Assembly (NCBI RefSeq): GCF_001949145.1
Contig: NW_019091452.1
Span: forward strand, 248,001-312,000
Length of the DNA stretch: 64,000 bases
Source of the DNA: Acanthaster planci
Lineage: Eukaryota > Echinodermata > Asteroidea > Valvatida > Acanthasteridae
Reading direction: 5' to 3'
How positions within the stretch are numbered: position 1 is the stretch's first letter; each line of letters begins with the position of its first letter. The translations under genes were made by a program, and so were the position numbers. This document shows positions 33,975-46,589 of the stretch, piece by piece. A model generated the notes under the pieces. That model had not been told where the DNA came from. It saw nothing but the letters and a program-made list of their open reading frames with translations, and did not search any database.

Positions 33975-35103
33975 TCCCCACAATCTTGTTTGCCGGACGC
34001 CATTGACAGTCTTACTAATTGGTTGATGCAAAACAGCATGAAATTAAACCCTACTAAGCGCTTTCAGATGAATGTTGACTTCTCTAGAAACAGTCCTATA
34101 ATGCCTATTGTTTCTGTTGATGACCATAATCTCTGTACTACAGCACATATCAAGGTTTTTGGGGTTATAATTCAAAGTGATCTTAATGGGATCAAAATGT
34201 GGACAGCATTGTCAAACGTGTAATAATAAAATCTGTATGTTAAGGGTTCTCAGAAACTACGGCTGGCCTCATAGTGACCTCATAACTCTGTATAAAAGCT
34301 TCATCAGGCCATTGGTGGAATAATGCAGCTCCTGTGTGGAACGGAGCATTTACCCAGCACCAGGTGACTAACCTTGAAAGAGTACAGAAACGTGCCTTGG
34401 AGATTATTCTTGGGGTAGAGTATGTGTCATACACCGAAGCTTTATCACATTTCAATTTAGATTCTTGGGCAATCAGGCGTAATCGAATATCATTATCCTT
34501 TTTCAAGAAAACCCTTGACCACACTGACCTTTTTCGTGATTTTTTTTCCGCCTCAACATACACGAATGTTGCGGAATAAATCATTCATCCCTGAAAACCG
34601 TTGCCGAACAAAACGTTATTTCACCAGTGCGCTTCCTACGTTAATCCGGTAGCATAACAAATATGGGAAGGAATGCCCCTCTAATAAGTTCTCTTGGTAG
34701 AAATATTTGGATTGTGCTTCTCTTAAGAAATGCCCTCTATTATCATTTTTTTACATGGGAGTTAAATTTTAAAGGTTACATGTGACTGAAATTTGTAAGA
34801 TTACAATAATTTCATCTTTGAATTGTAGATTCCAACGGACGTGTTTTAGTAGTGTTCTTATATGAGAGTTGGTCATTAGTCATGTTATATGGTTTATTTT
34901 TTGTGAGTGTAAAATGTAATGGTAAATGTTGAGTATTTTTGTAACTATTTAATTCCGTACAATGTACAATTCTGTACAATTTTTTTTATTCTTACTTTAA
35001 TTTCTTCTTTTTTCTTTTTTATTTTGATTGCTTAATCCATTGTAAGTCAGTTTTTTTAACTGCGAAAACGGATTTGATTATCCAATATGAAATGAAATGA
35101 AAT
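33975..35103 (+). mobile_element. LINE 3' end (reverse-transcriptase C-terminus, 3' UTR and (TGAAA)n tail)
   Basis: Plus-strand frames give DSLTNWLMQNSMKLNPTK, VFGVIIQSDLNG, LRNYGWPHSDLITLYKSFIR, APVWNGAFTQHQVTNLERVQ and KRALEIILGVEYVSYTEAL, which is the thumb and C-terminal region of a CR1/Jockey-type non-LTR reverse transcriptase. Frameshifts lie near 34200 and 34325. An AT-rich 3' UTR follows and ends at 'atgaaatgaaatgaaataa' near 35085-35103, the short tandem tail usual for this group. 5' truncated. Confidence 0.72.
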
Positions 35104-36190
35104 AACTGCCAAATGTTGAACTTTGTAATTGTAAAATACCCCCTTGGACCTTAAAAATAATCCACAATCAGCAGCATGCCCCCCGGAAAAACAACTCAAC
35201 AAGACGTCAAGCTCTGCTTAAAAACAAACTTCAGCATCTCTAACAGATAACTATCGTTAACCAGTATGGAGAAGTTTCAGCCATGCTACGGACCTGCTGC
35301 CAAAAGTTATTTCAGTGAAGACATCCAAACAGATTCAAAGTAACAAGAACGCTGTAATGAAAAGATCTTAAAATAAACCAGAAAACAGGCTGGTTGGGCA
35401 GAGCTTGATTACAACTGCTCAGAGAAACTTTCATGGAACACTGAGGGCTAGGCAAGGGCAGCTCGAGCACAATTTTTTTGGAGGGGGCAACAATTATTTC
35501 ATTTATATGCATCCTTTTTTGCCGTTCAAGGGCCGAGGCAATATTTGTGGCCTTTTATAACCTTGGGGAAAAAGTTAAATGATACAGAGGGTACATTGGA
35601 TTTCGATCATGGAGCTGTAATATACAAGGAATACGCACACACGGAGATCAAAAGGGTTAATGATGGCTACCACTAACGCGGCACGTGCTGCAGGGACAAA
35701 ACAAATTACGCGCCACTTAACGGCTATAAGGAATGCTCTAGTCACTGTTGATGAGAATCTGTTCTCCAGGGATTCCTCACACTGTTCCATTCGGTTGGGT
35801 CCATGTAAATGAAATGTACTCCTGGAATATTGACCTTTGCCCAGGTACAGAGCTGATGTATATTTAAGATTTGATCTTTGCAGGGCCTGTGCAGACTGGC
35901 TTTCGAAGCAGTTCCACCCAATCCATCACAAGGTCCTTTGCCATAAGATGTGGCAAAGAAATGCCACTCAGCATCAGATGAAAATCATCTGTTGGGTTGT
36001 TGGGTTGGGGTTGGGTTGGGTTGGCTTTTCTTGCCATCCAATCACTACTTTGAAACTCCTGCATTTTTTTTGCGAATACTCCAGCTTTTTGGTACGAGTG
36101 TGAGAATCTGAACCTTTTTGCTTTTGGTAGCTGTAGCCAAATTTTATTTCAACTGTTTCAACATTTCCTCTAAGGCTGTTGGCTGTGGTA
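35104..36190. other. Intergenic stretch with a G-rich (GGGTT)n patch
   Basis: No gene recognised. A G-rich run of 'gggtt' units lies at about 35995-36025; it differs from the metazoan TTAGGG telomere unit. Confidence 0.4.
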
Positions 36191-36195
36191 CCTAT

Positions 36196-36789
36196 TCTAT
36201 ACCAAGCTGTGACTGAAGTGGCTTCCAATGGTCTTCAGCTTGCTCTGTTGGTGCTTCATACTTCTTCTGTCCAAGTTTTTTGCGTGTGATTGGAGTTACA
36301 CCAGTGGTCTCAAGAGCTTCATTTACTGATGAGATTGATGCTACAGCAGCTACATCGTGTATTGGTGTTTGCGATGGATAGGCTTGACAAGCTGATGGTT
36401 GGTCAATAACTGATGGATCAGAACTTGAAGATGTTTTAGGTTCAGAAGCAGCTTGTGGTACGGGCAAGCTTAGCACTGACAAACGACAACTGCTTCTTTC
36501 CTGGTATAAGACCAAGATGTTGATATGTTTAGGATTGCTGCAATATTATTGCTCTTAACCCTTCGGAATGTACCTTGCCTGCATGTACTCGGAGGGGATC
36601 ACAACACCTCCGCTGATTACCAGAAAACAACTTTGCAAGTCGTTGATAATGTAAATTGCATATGCTGCTTAATGTTTCACAACCCAATCTAAGACGTAAA
36701 CACAGTAATCCATCATCACTTGGATAAAAAAGTTCGGTGTCATCAGAAGACACCTCATCGAGGTATTTTCCAACTGAACACTGGACCAT
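36196..36789 (-). pseudogene. Transposon-type ORF N-terminal fragment
   Basis: Minus-strand frame from 36789: LFYPSDDGLLCLRLRLG, SICNLHYQRLAKLFSGNQ, RRCCDPLRVH, then a stop. The next frame is low-complexity Ser/Pro text ending ITRKKLGQKKYEAP. The C..LHYQRL...QRRCCDP pattern resembles the Cys/His-rich N-terminus of multicopy animal ORFs of the kind that can end in a CXC block like the one at 5.2-5.34 kb. No 3' part was found here. Assignment is by pattern memory only. Confidence 0.4.
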
Positions 36790-38195
36790 AGCTTTATCCT
36801 ACAGTACAATATGTCCAAACAAAGGATAAATCTTGGATATCTACCCAAAATCCTTTAAGTTGGCCACCTGAAATCCACAAGAGTTTACCGCTTTACTCAT
36901 AAAAGTTGCTGTACAATACCAAATTCTTTCACACTGCTCACTATGTCACTTACAAAGACTCACACTGTTGACTTACTGTATTCAAACGTGATTGTGCAAT
37001 GTTCAAGGTCAAGTATTTTGGTGAGTAGTGTGGGGCTCTCAGGTGTAACACTTCATCCAGTCAACACAAAAAACAATTCCTCACTGAGTTCCCAAAATCT
37101 TGGCCTCAGTTTTGTTCCTGATACAGGCTCCCCGAATGAAATGAAAATCTTGTGTGCGATTGTTCGGTATCAAACCTCTATCAGCTTCATTAGATTCATT
37201 TCAAGGTACAGAATGGTTGGGTACAATATCTTTTGTTAGGGTTACATACAAAATTTACATTTTCTAAGCTGACAGGCTACAGAAGAATGCCCATAAACCT
37301 TTTTGTTTTAAAGTGCCCAGAAAGATTTAGGTGGATACTACTAGAGAATGGAACAACCCTTCAAAAACCATTTTGTTTAGAAAAATTCAATGATACTTTT
37401 TTAAAAATGGGTCAAAGGTCACAGGTATGTGCTGAAGGTTCCTGATTCATAAAACCAAATTCTCACATTATCAGTAAAAAGAGTATGTATTTCCGATTAT
37501 TTTGATAGCAAATTTGTACATATTCGATGACGATTTTAAAAGTAAAGTTCAATTTTTACTTAAAAGGCAGATTTTTAAGCTAAACTGTCCATTTTGTGGC
37601 TGCATGGAAGGGTGGATTCCTCTAAAATTGGCATGTATTTATCTTTTATTGGTGTATACAATCACAGCAATTTTTATAAAAATCTGAAGACATACGGTCA
37701 AAAGGTGTTGGTCTGCCATGGAATGACCTATGAGCAACACAAATTCACCAAACGTACGGACTCGCCACACATTCCTGCTGCATGTTTCCCCCGTACGAAC
37801 CATTAGAAGTGCGACTTATGAAATAAATATCGCTGTTCGTATTGTTACGGATAAAAAATTTTACGGGAGGTGTGTTTACTTTCTGTCTCTTGCCGATTGA
37901 AGGCGCTCTTATTGGTGACGATTCGCAGCAAAACTTATCAGTCACGTGGAAGTAGCTATTTTGAAGTACGAATTTGGAAACAAGATCCAATATCCTCTGA
38001 TGTTTTGAAGCTTTTGTAAGACATGATTACAGTGATAGGGCTTCTACGTATCCTGCAGATTTCAGAGATTTAGATAACTGTGTAGAGGAGCCATTCTGGT
38101 CTTGTACGTCACTTATAATAATCCTCAGTATGGAAATCAAGGTACCATTCACTCAACGCGAATTAAAAACCAATCGGAAACCGACTGGACAAATG
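36790..38195. other. Intergenic stretch, nothing recognised
   Basis: Short frames without recognisable domains. Confidence 0.35.
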
Positions 38196-38199
38196 TAAC

Positions 38200-38655
38200 A
38201 CGGTGATTATTGGTAACTTACCCTCGAGGTCTTTTGCTCGTTATTGGGTGTTTGCTAGTTTCGCGGGCACACTTCACTTGACCCCGGAACGTTTTCCCCA
38301 GAGCCTCAACCACACATTGTGATGATTGGTACCTTACCCTGGAGCTCTTTTGTTCGTTCTCAGGTGTTTGCCGGTTTCGCTGACACACTTTTACCTGACC
38401 CTGGAACGCTCTTCTCAGAGCCCCAACCACACATTGTGATGATTGGAAACTTACCCTGGGGCTCCTTTGTTCTTTCCCGTGTGTTTACACTTTACCTAAC
38501 CCTGGAACGCTCTTTTCAGAGCCCCAACCACACATTGTGATGATGGGTAACTTACCCTAGGGCTCTTTTGTTCTTTCCCGGGTGTTTGCTCGTTTGGCTG
38601 GCACACTTTACCTGACCCCGGAACGTTCTTCACAGAGCCTCAACCACACCGTGGG
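38200..38655. repeat. Minisatellite, about 117 bp unit, four copies
   Basis: Each unit starts 'tgatgattggtaacttaccc', continues with 'ctcttttgttc' and 'gtgtttgc', then 'ctgaccc(c/t)ggaacg' and ends 'cagagccccaaccacac'. Units start near 38205, 38320, 38438 and 38538; the third is shorter (~100 bp). Confidence 0.85.
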
Positions 38656-39985
38656 TACCACACACATTTCGTCAACAACGCTCTTACATCCGTCATCTGA
38701 ACAACAATCTTGAGAACTTGTCTACCTCGTCGAGGTACGTATAAACTGGATTCCCCATTGCCTTCGGGTTCTTTCTTGTGGATAAGCATCTTTACAGTAC
38801 AGTGTACCTTGTGAGAAGGAAGATATCTTGGCCAGTATGCAGTATTACAGTACTTACCATAAAGGCTTAAATTAAATTTCTTTCCTCATCAATAAACTAT
38901 AGAAATGTTTTCCCTGAATAAACACACTTTGATGATGACGAAATTTCATTGTTAAACTGTTTACAGTGCAGAACTGAAATTCAAGCTGGAGCAGATCAAA
39001 CTCAAGCAAGGCTGTATCAAATTTTGACCTCTGTGTTTATTCAAAGTTCAGAGAAAACTGTTGTTTGTAACCGTTGACAGTGATGTTATTTCATGGTCAG
39101 GTTCCATTTTTATGAAACTAGAGTCAAACTGTCTATAGACACATATACCGTAAGTCAGGATGAACTTCGACCTTCAGTTAATTTGGGAGTTACGAAATCA
39201 TTCTTAGCCTTGGGGCAGCCACATTTGAAGTAGAATCAGCTGTACGCTCAAAATTTGAAACTTCTGTAGGCAAGAGTGAAGCATTAAAATTCATACCCAG
39301 TGCGTTTTTTTTTTACTTGATTCTTTTCGGGGTTAATCGAATGTACTGCGTGGTATATAGTTCAAGACAGGAGAATCGGGGGCTATTGCTTCGTTGCAAT
39401 TGAGGATTTCATCAGTTGGAGTAGCTAAAGACAAAAGGCCTCAAAAACTACGACAGATTTTTTTAAACTACTGTTAGATTATCGTTATATGATTACTGTC
39501 TTGTGGTGTCGGTACGCAGACAGTTCATCCTTTCAACACACTGTAGTTAATGTACCCCAGTTCCACTGGACCCCGGCATCAATCTTAATATTTGTCCACA
39601 GGGCAGAGCAACCCGTCTATTAATTGGTTTCCCTGGTAACCCAACAAAAGTATTATAAATAATGGAGGGTTTTCAGTCACTTGCAGTGCAATAGTTTCAC
39701 ACGTTGAAATGAGTTTTGATACACTGAAGAGTGTAATCTACGGTGGTTTACGCACAATGTAGGAAAAGCTGTTGTCGCCGGACAACACAATTGCGGACAA
39801 ATTGTACAAAAAAACAAGACAGGTATCAATTTGGTGGCAAGAAAACCCTCAATAACTGACACAAAAACTCCTTTCTGTGAGTGTGTTTGAAGCACCAGCT
39901 GCATGTGTATTAAAGTGCGGGAAAATGTCCGTTCAAATATCCATTGTTCTGCAAGACCTTGTTGTTCCGAATAAACAACGTTTAT
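38656..39985. other. Intergenic stretch, nothing recognised
   Basis: Short frames only. Confidence 0.35.
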
Positions 39986-40004
39986 TGTTTGCTTGGCAAT
40001 TGTT

Positions 40005-40320
40005 CTGTTCCCTGGACAAAACATTTCTGTTTCCTGAACACGATTGTGTTATTCTATGAACAAGATTTGTTGTTTCCTGAACACAACTCTGTTATTCCAT
40101 GAACAAAATTTGCTGTTCCCTGAGCACAATTGTATTGTCCCTACAACATTTTTTGTTCTCTAAAGAAGATTAGATGTTTCCCCTACAACATTTGCTGTAA
40201 CCTCGCCAAAATTGGTTGATCCCTTAACAAAAAGAAAATGCTGTTCCTTCAAGAAATATTTGTTAATCTCTCAACAACATTTGTTGTGTCCTGAACAAAA
40301 TCTGTTTTCCGAAAATGCTG
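40005..40320. repeat. Degenerate minisatellite, about 21-22 bp unit
   Basis: About 14 imperfect units of the form 'cctgaacaaaatttgttgtt'. Neighbouring units differ at one to several positions, and the odd and even units near 40030-40110 are most alike, suggesting growth by 43 bp dimers. Confidence 0.75.
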
Positions 40321-41154
40321 TGCTCCTTTACAACCACCTACTTCTCAGCAACGGTCAAACAAGACAAAATAAACTGAGAGTTAAGCAATGATCGAGCACT
40401 GGAGCACGTACTGTACATAAGTAATACTTTTAAAGAAAAAAATACGTGTGTGTTTATCTCGTCCTTCAGCCGCGCTCCCACTAGATCTGTAGGGACGCCG
40501 GTGTTAGGAACTAAGGAGAAGTAAAGTGAGTGATGAAACTTGGGGGCACTGAAGTATGCAAGGGAGAAGATAACATCAACCTAAGACTGTGGGTTTTTGG
40601 AAGCTAGTGTTTTGACTTGGGCAAAGGCATGATGAAACATGGTATTATACTTGAGGACACTGGTTTTGTTATATTTATCAGAGGACATTCCAGCTGCTCC
40701 TTGCTCCTTGCTTCCGGTGCAACTACCCCAAAAACATTTCCCATGAAAACCAAGAGTATACAAATTCGAACACAATGCTTTTATACGGCCAACCGACATT
40801 TTGCTGGGTTTTTGCTGGGAATGTGGTTGAAAGAAATTGATGGAATTTTGATGGATGAGAGAAGCAGATGGCTAAAATTGTGCCGTTAGCAAATACTCCA
40901 AGCACCTCCATGAGTAGTCTCATTGGTTGCTGAGATTCTTATTGCTAGAATTTTTCCCTTCGAGGTAAAAATCCTTTCTTCAACATGATTCCATTATTTA
41001 CGTTGCTACGAGAAGTTCTTATTAAAATGTTATATATATGAACACTGAGCTTCTACGAAGCAGAATTGGAGTCAAAAAGATCGTTACATGTTTTCCGAGA
41101 AATGTAATGCTTTTTAAAAATCGATTTTTTTGTAATGTAAGGTTTTTTAAAACA

Positions 41155-41480
41155 GACCGTACCTTGAATTTTTTAATTCATTTTCCAAAATCGAATGAAA
41201 TCTTTCGTACCTAATATATCTTTTTGGATAAACTTTTACAAACCTACCATGTTTTATGACCCAACATGTTTTATAGATTCGAATAAAAGTTTGTAGACAT
41301 GACACGTTTTTAGGATACGAATAAAATTTTTTGGACCTAATACGGTTCAAAGATTCGAGTAAATTTTTTCAGACCTAACATGTTTTGAAGATTCGAATGA
41401 ATTTTTTCAGACCTAACATGTTTTCAAAATCCGAATGAAATTTGACAGATCTAACGTTTTCCAGGTTCGAATGCATTTTC
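41155..41480. repeat. Degenerate minisatellite, about 42 bp unit
   Basis: Roughly seven units of the form 'gattcgaatgaattttttc' followed by 'agacctaacatgtttt'. Confidence 0.75.
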
Positions 41481-41489
41481 CCTGACAAT

Positions 41490-41625
41490 AAAAAGCCCAA
41501 GGATTCGAGTTCCGCACCAGCATTTCATCCGAATTCAGAAAGTATCCGAATTACGAAAGCATCCAACTTTAAAAAAGCATCAGAATATTGAAAAAGCATT
41601 CAGACTGAGAAAGCATCCGATCTTT
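41490..41625. repeat. Short degenerate tandem array, about 20 bp unit
   Basis: Units like 'aaagcatccgaatt' repeat six or seven times next to the 42 bp array and share its 'atccgaat' core, so it may be derived from it. Confidence 0.6.
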
Positions 41626-41639
41626 TTGACGATGTTCGG

Positions 41640-43040
41640 CCCGATGGTACCCGAAGCTGCCAATCTTTTTCGACGATTCGGCTGTGTTCGGTATGCGCAT
41701 GCGCAGTCAAACTTTGGAATTATTCCCGCTCCCTTAAACAAACGGGCAGTCAGTAATACAAGCTCCAAATTTCCAATTAAGTCAGGCGACTACATACAAC
41801 GTCCCTGCACGTATATTTGGTCCCCATAGACTGTGCACCCATTAAGTTCGTGTATTCGCACATGCGCAATAGTGCCATAATGGTCGTCAGCCTAAAAAAA
41901 TATATTGTAGCAGACGACAGTAGTGCGGGGGGTCAGTTGGGTACAGTTTGACCTTTGCGACAAATAATAGCAAAAGGTCACATTTATATGCATAAGTATA
42001 ATAATTATGATCATAACATATGAATAAGAATGAGGATAGGGTCAAAAATTATAGTACAGATTGACCTTTGGCAAGGGATATGCATAGGATAAAGTCAGAA
42101 AGTCTGGCACGGGTTGACCCTGGTCTAGGGGTGATGAAATAAGAAAAAAACATAGAAGGGGGAAAACATTTCGGTACAAATTGACCTTGCTTATGAAATT
42201 GCGGCACAACATGATGAAAAAGGATGAGTCAGCAGTGGTGTGACGTCATGGAAAAATACTGCCTAGCCTACAGGGAGATCCTAAGGTAATTAAGGAGTAG
42301 GAAGCGCCGTAGACAGCTCATGCCGCCGGGTAATGAGAGGGACAATCCCTAGACAATGGACTGTACATAGTGGGTGAGCTGTGTCGGCGGATTATTGTGT
42401 TAATGATCACACTGTGCACGTTGGAAGTGAGCGTTGGCCCGTCTACCGTTCTTTCGTTTTGGACCGTTCAAAACACATGTAGATATGTACGACGAGCGCT
42501 GTCCAATCGAAAGCAACCGAAAACAATGGAACCAGTCAGTACTGTACCAGTCCAATCAAATGCTAGCGCTTGAATTGATGAGGTATATACATGTATATAT
42601 TTCATTTTACGTGAAACTCAAATGCAGTTATAATGCATGTAAGCAGGAGAAGGTTGACAGTTTCGCAAGAGCGGCACATATCAGACATGTTGAGCACGTG
42701 TCCAAAAAACAAAGTATGAGCAAAGTCTTTGTGTGTGCTGCATCTTCACGTCGCAAACACGCAGCTATTGCACAATTGATTTTGAGGGCTGTGTCAAATG
42801 TAGAGCTTATGCTTTGTCGGATTCAGTTCATTAATGTATTGTAGTGGTGCCATATAGTCTGAACTTGCGTCAAAGCCATTCAATTAAAGACGTGCAGTAG
42901 CGTGCTCAGGTTTTTGGTCCGGGGTGATGTTCTCCCTATAACTATTACTCCCGTTTATAAAGGTACTTCCTCTTTTTTCGCCCCCCCCCCTAAAAAGTGG
43001 TACTGTTTGAAAGTTGTGGCACCAAATTCTGAAACAACGT
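41640..43040. other. Intergenic stretch, no recognised gene
   Basis: A 136-codon plus-strand frame (42434-42844) has no recognisable domain. From 41930 to 42230 the words 'gtacagtttgacctttg', 'gtacagattgacctttgg' and 'gtacaaattgacctt' recur, an irregular local repeat. Confidence 0.35.
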
Positions 43041-43144
43041 CTTGATATATATCAATATATAATCAAGCAATCAGCAATGTGTCTTTGGGCCATATCTTCA
43101 AACATTTATTTGATAAAATTAATGAAGCAATGCATATTATTCTT

Positions 43145-43390
43145 CTTATAAAGGGGTTGGTTTTCATTGGATCCGGCAAGCACAGTGATTCAGTCTGTGA
43201 ATTTGACATTTGAAAGTGAAGACTGCAAAACAAATTGATATTAATTAACTTTACCTCAGCATCTTGGTTTAAGGGGTTACTTTTTATTGGATCCGGCAAC
43301 CACAATGATTCGGTCTGTGAATTTGACATTGAAAGTAAAGACTACAAAACAAATTGATATTTATTAACTTTATATCAGCATCTTGGTTTC
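43145..43390. repeat. Two-copy tandem repeat, about 122 bp
   Basis: 'attggatccggcaa', 'gattc(a/g)gtctgtgaatttgac' and 'caaattgatatt' occur once in each copy. Confidence 0.85.
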
Positions 43391-43494
43391 ATTTCTTTAA
43401 GAATTTGTTATATTTCTCTAAATGCTATAGCATAATTTACAATTTCACAAAGAATTAAAGCAAAGAAACTAATCGTCGTTTTCTCGAAGTGGCC

Positions 43495-43635
43495 GTCCAA
43501 TCGACGGTTCACTAATAAAGGAATGATGAGGAGAACGGTTGCATCTTAGTATGAATGAACATCAACGGTTCACCGTGCAATAAGGGAATGACGAGGAGAA
43601 CGGTAGCATCTTAATATCAATGAACATCGACGGTC
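43495..43635. repeat. Two-copy tandem repeat, about 68 bp
   Basis: 'gaggagaacggt(t/a)gcatctta' and 'atgaacatc(a/g)acgg' occur in each copy. Confidence 0.8.
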
Positions 43636-43639
43636 TAAG

Positions 43640-45535
43640 GTTACTGCATTCGAAAAATTTGAACGAAGAAAAGGAATTCACCGCTTGAAAAAAAGGGATG
43701 TCGGCAAACAGACGTTGATTTCTAAATTGCCTGAAATTCCACGACCAATAAAGTATAATAAATTAATGTTTCTTTGCACGTATAAATAGTTGGTCGTATA
43801 GTTACGAAGGGTAGCATATATTTTGCATTTTAGTGTTAAAGGTTGGCTAATATAACAGGAGGAAACAAGAAAGCATGAAGAAAAAGTCACTAATATTTAC
43901 TTTCAAGTACTATTGTTTTGTGAATATTCATCATTTTGTTTGTATTTTTTCGGGGAAATCAGGGAAAAGAAAACCGTACAGCCAAGGAACTGACAAAGGC
44001 AAACCAAATGTGCAGCTTCACAGAAACACCCGGTTCAAATTGCAGAACAAATTCCAAAGCAAAGGAAGGTTTATTCTTCATCCTGGTCAACGCCAGGGGG
44101 TAACGGAACAATAAAAATTAAAGTGCAGTAGCAAAGCTTAATGAATAAAAATGCTAAAATGAGATCCATTACTGAAAGGCCTACACTGAAAATCATATAC
44201 CAGGCAANNNNNNNNNNNNNNNNNNNNNNNNNNNNNNNNNNNNNNNNNNNNNNNNNNGAAGTCTGTAAAGAATTCCTTAGATTCCGTCAAACAATGACCA
44301 ACACAAAGGCGGGGGGGTTGTCTCCGTCCCATATCTTGCTTCAACTGGAAAATCACGCCGCTGTCAGCTGCAATCTTCAACATTGATTTGTCAGGCTGCG
44401 TGCTCTCACCTTACCTTTCAAACATCCCGCACAGGCTCAGATCATGGTGTTTAGACGAACAATGACCTCAATGACGCCATTAGCTCCCTCTACGTTACTT
44501 GCATGTTTCGTGCCCAATACTGAAGCTGCACGGAACACTCTGGGCCGTTAGTCCTGGTCGCAACTTAAAAATGCACAAGACTTTGTGCACTTCTAAGTGG
44601 TTAAAATGTTGTACACTCATTTTTCATGCTGGGTTCAGAACTTCCTCAGTACTGTGAAAGTTAATTGAATTTTCAACGTTCCACTTCGTTAATATTTAAC
44701 ACTTGATCAGTCGTAATGGGAATGCATGATTGGACACGTTCTGAATAGGAAGTCTCTTGTATTTCCTGAATTTCGATTGGATAATGACCGTCAACGGTCT
44801 AACGCATATACTAACGGTATAAAACGAAAGACACTACTCAACCTTTGGACACTAAAGGAGAGAGATTTGATCGATACGGGAAGCAGATTCTGTTGTCTCT
44901 AGATGAATTTTTACCCCTTTGAATTAGATTGTTTTACGTAGATTACCTTCGACATTTACATGGTTTTGGCTCTGACAGAATTATTAAAATTCTTTGAACA
45001 GATGTTTTACGGCGGTTTAATACCCTGTACATGTATACGTTTTACAAATTCAGTCAGCGCGGAACGTTACTGTCGTTCTTTTTTGTGGAACCTAAATGTA
45101 AAATACAGCATTATATAAAATCAAAGATTATTGGGGGCAGCATGACGTCAGTTTGGGATTTTTAACATCTACCAAAGGGGTAAATTTACTTGTGCTGTGG
45201 AATATTGTGTAAAAGTTCTGGCCAATATCCGACCTTAGAATTATTATTCGATAGTCATACCGACAAGTATAACACAAAACAAATTCAGTGGACTTCACAT
45301 ATTGGTTTCTGGTAGGTTTGTACTGGTACCGTTTTACCCCCGTTGTTCATTATTGATTTTTTACAATAATTATTTTAGTAATTTTAAGAATTACTACAAG
45401 GGTGATTACCGGAAGTTTGTTAACTTTGAAATCAGAGGCATTACATGGACTCATTCTGTTTGGAACCATTTTTCTCTACAAACTGTTATCTTTATGGCAT
45501 GTTTCTCTTTGTCAGAAACAGTCCGGCAAATTTTT
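43640..45535. other. Intergenic stretch containing a 50 N gap
   Basis: No gene recognised. The gap is at 44208-44257. A short word cluster at 44270-44325 (ccttagattccgtcaaacaatgaccaacacaaag) recurs inverted near 47955-48005, a small dispersed repeat. Confidence 0.4.
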
Positions 45536-45539
45536 CAGC

Positions 45540-46038
45540 ATGTTTAGGCAAAACTCTATTCAAGGCTTTGTTGACGTTCATGCCTTGATCAAGTTTTCCA
45601 TCGAGATCATCCACAATGTCCTTTTAAGTTGCATTTTCCCTCAAATACAGGTAACTTGACAGGAACTCCTTATAACTGTCGAAGAAGTCTTGTTTTTACT
45701 GCCATGAGGGTCTTTCTGTTTGCCTTCTGCCTGGCTTGATCTTCATCCATGCCTTCGTTGACGTACTTGTCATATTTTTCATCCCTCACCCCCTATGTGT
45801 CTCTAGCTTCAGCAAGACAATCTTGGCAGGCGGCATTGTCTTCCAAATCTGAACTGTCTTCATCCGAGGTTTCGTCATTGACCTCCTCAACAGAATCCGA
45901 GGTTTCGTCAGCTTCATTCATGTCTGATTCCTCCTCAACATGGATATTTTCCATGTGCCTCTCTAGATTAAACTTCTGTCCGAAGCATTTGTCACACTGG
46001 TGACACGCATAGGGTTTGGCTGTATAAATACCATTCAA
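45540..46038 (-). pseudogene. C2H2 zinc-finger / acidic ORF relic, probably transposon-derived
   Basis: From 46038 on the minus strand: a classical finger (YACHQCDKCFGQKFNLERH then MENIH), an acidic run rich in Glu, Asp and Ser, CQDCLAEARD, then DEKYDKYVNEGMDEDQARQK and ANRKTLMAVKT. After a frameshift the text continues FFDSYKEFLSSYLYLREN, DIVDDLDGKLDQGMNVNKAL and NRVLPKHAEKF. The frameshift and an internal stop show decay. The collinear continuation across frames points to a once-intact longer ORF. I recall similar text as multicopy in invertebrate genomes but cannot name the element. Confidence 0.5.
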
Positions 46039-46144
46039 GTTGACCCTGCGAAGGATGACCTTTAAATGACACGAAACAACTGAAATCGTTCCATATATCT
46101 TAAATATACACGTATTTACTGTTTCTGGTTTGCATATTTCATTG

Positions 46145-46510
46145 TTAAATTTTTCATTGTTTTATTGTTCAAATTGGTCTTTTTATTGCTGAAGCTGCTC
46201 TTTGTATTACTCTTTTTATTACTCTTCTACTGTTTTCATTGTTCACATTGTTCTTTTTATCGTTCAAATGAATTTTTTTAATTGATCTTTTCATTGTTAA
46301 AATATACTCTTTTCCTTGGTCAAACGGATCTTTATTTTTATTGTTCAAAATGAACTTTTTATTTTTCAATGGTCTTTTTAAGGTGTAAAGTGCTGTTTCA
46401 TTGTTCAAATTGCTCTGTTTATTGCTCAAATAGTTCTTTTTATTGCTCTTTTCTTTACATAAATTGCTCTTTTTATTGCTCAAATTGGCCTTTTTATTGC
46501 GGGGGAAGTA
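46145..46510. repeat. Degenerate minisatellite, about 21 bp unit
   Basis: Units of the form 'attgctcaaattgctctttt' repeat across ~360 bp. The minus-strand frame over it (NLSNKKSNL-type repeats, 46169-46579) is a translation of the array, not a gene. Confidence 0.75.
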
Positions 46511-46589
46511 AACGCCAAACCTACACCGTCCAACGAGATTACCAATGAGATTTTTAAACTTAATCCGTCTTCTAAGCAAATGTTGGTGA

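Noticed and set aside
35990-36030. Interstitial telomeric repeat
   Set aside because: The unit is GGGTT, not TTAGGG, and it is short and irregular.
42434-42844. 136-codon plus-strand ORF
   Set aside because: No domain, no splice or codon-use support, and it overlaps another long frame; chance is likely.
46169-46579. 136-codon Lys/Asn-rich minus-strand ORF
   Set aside because: It is a translation of the 21 bp minisatellite.
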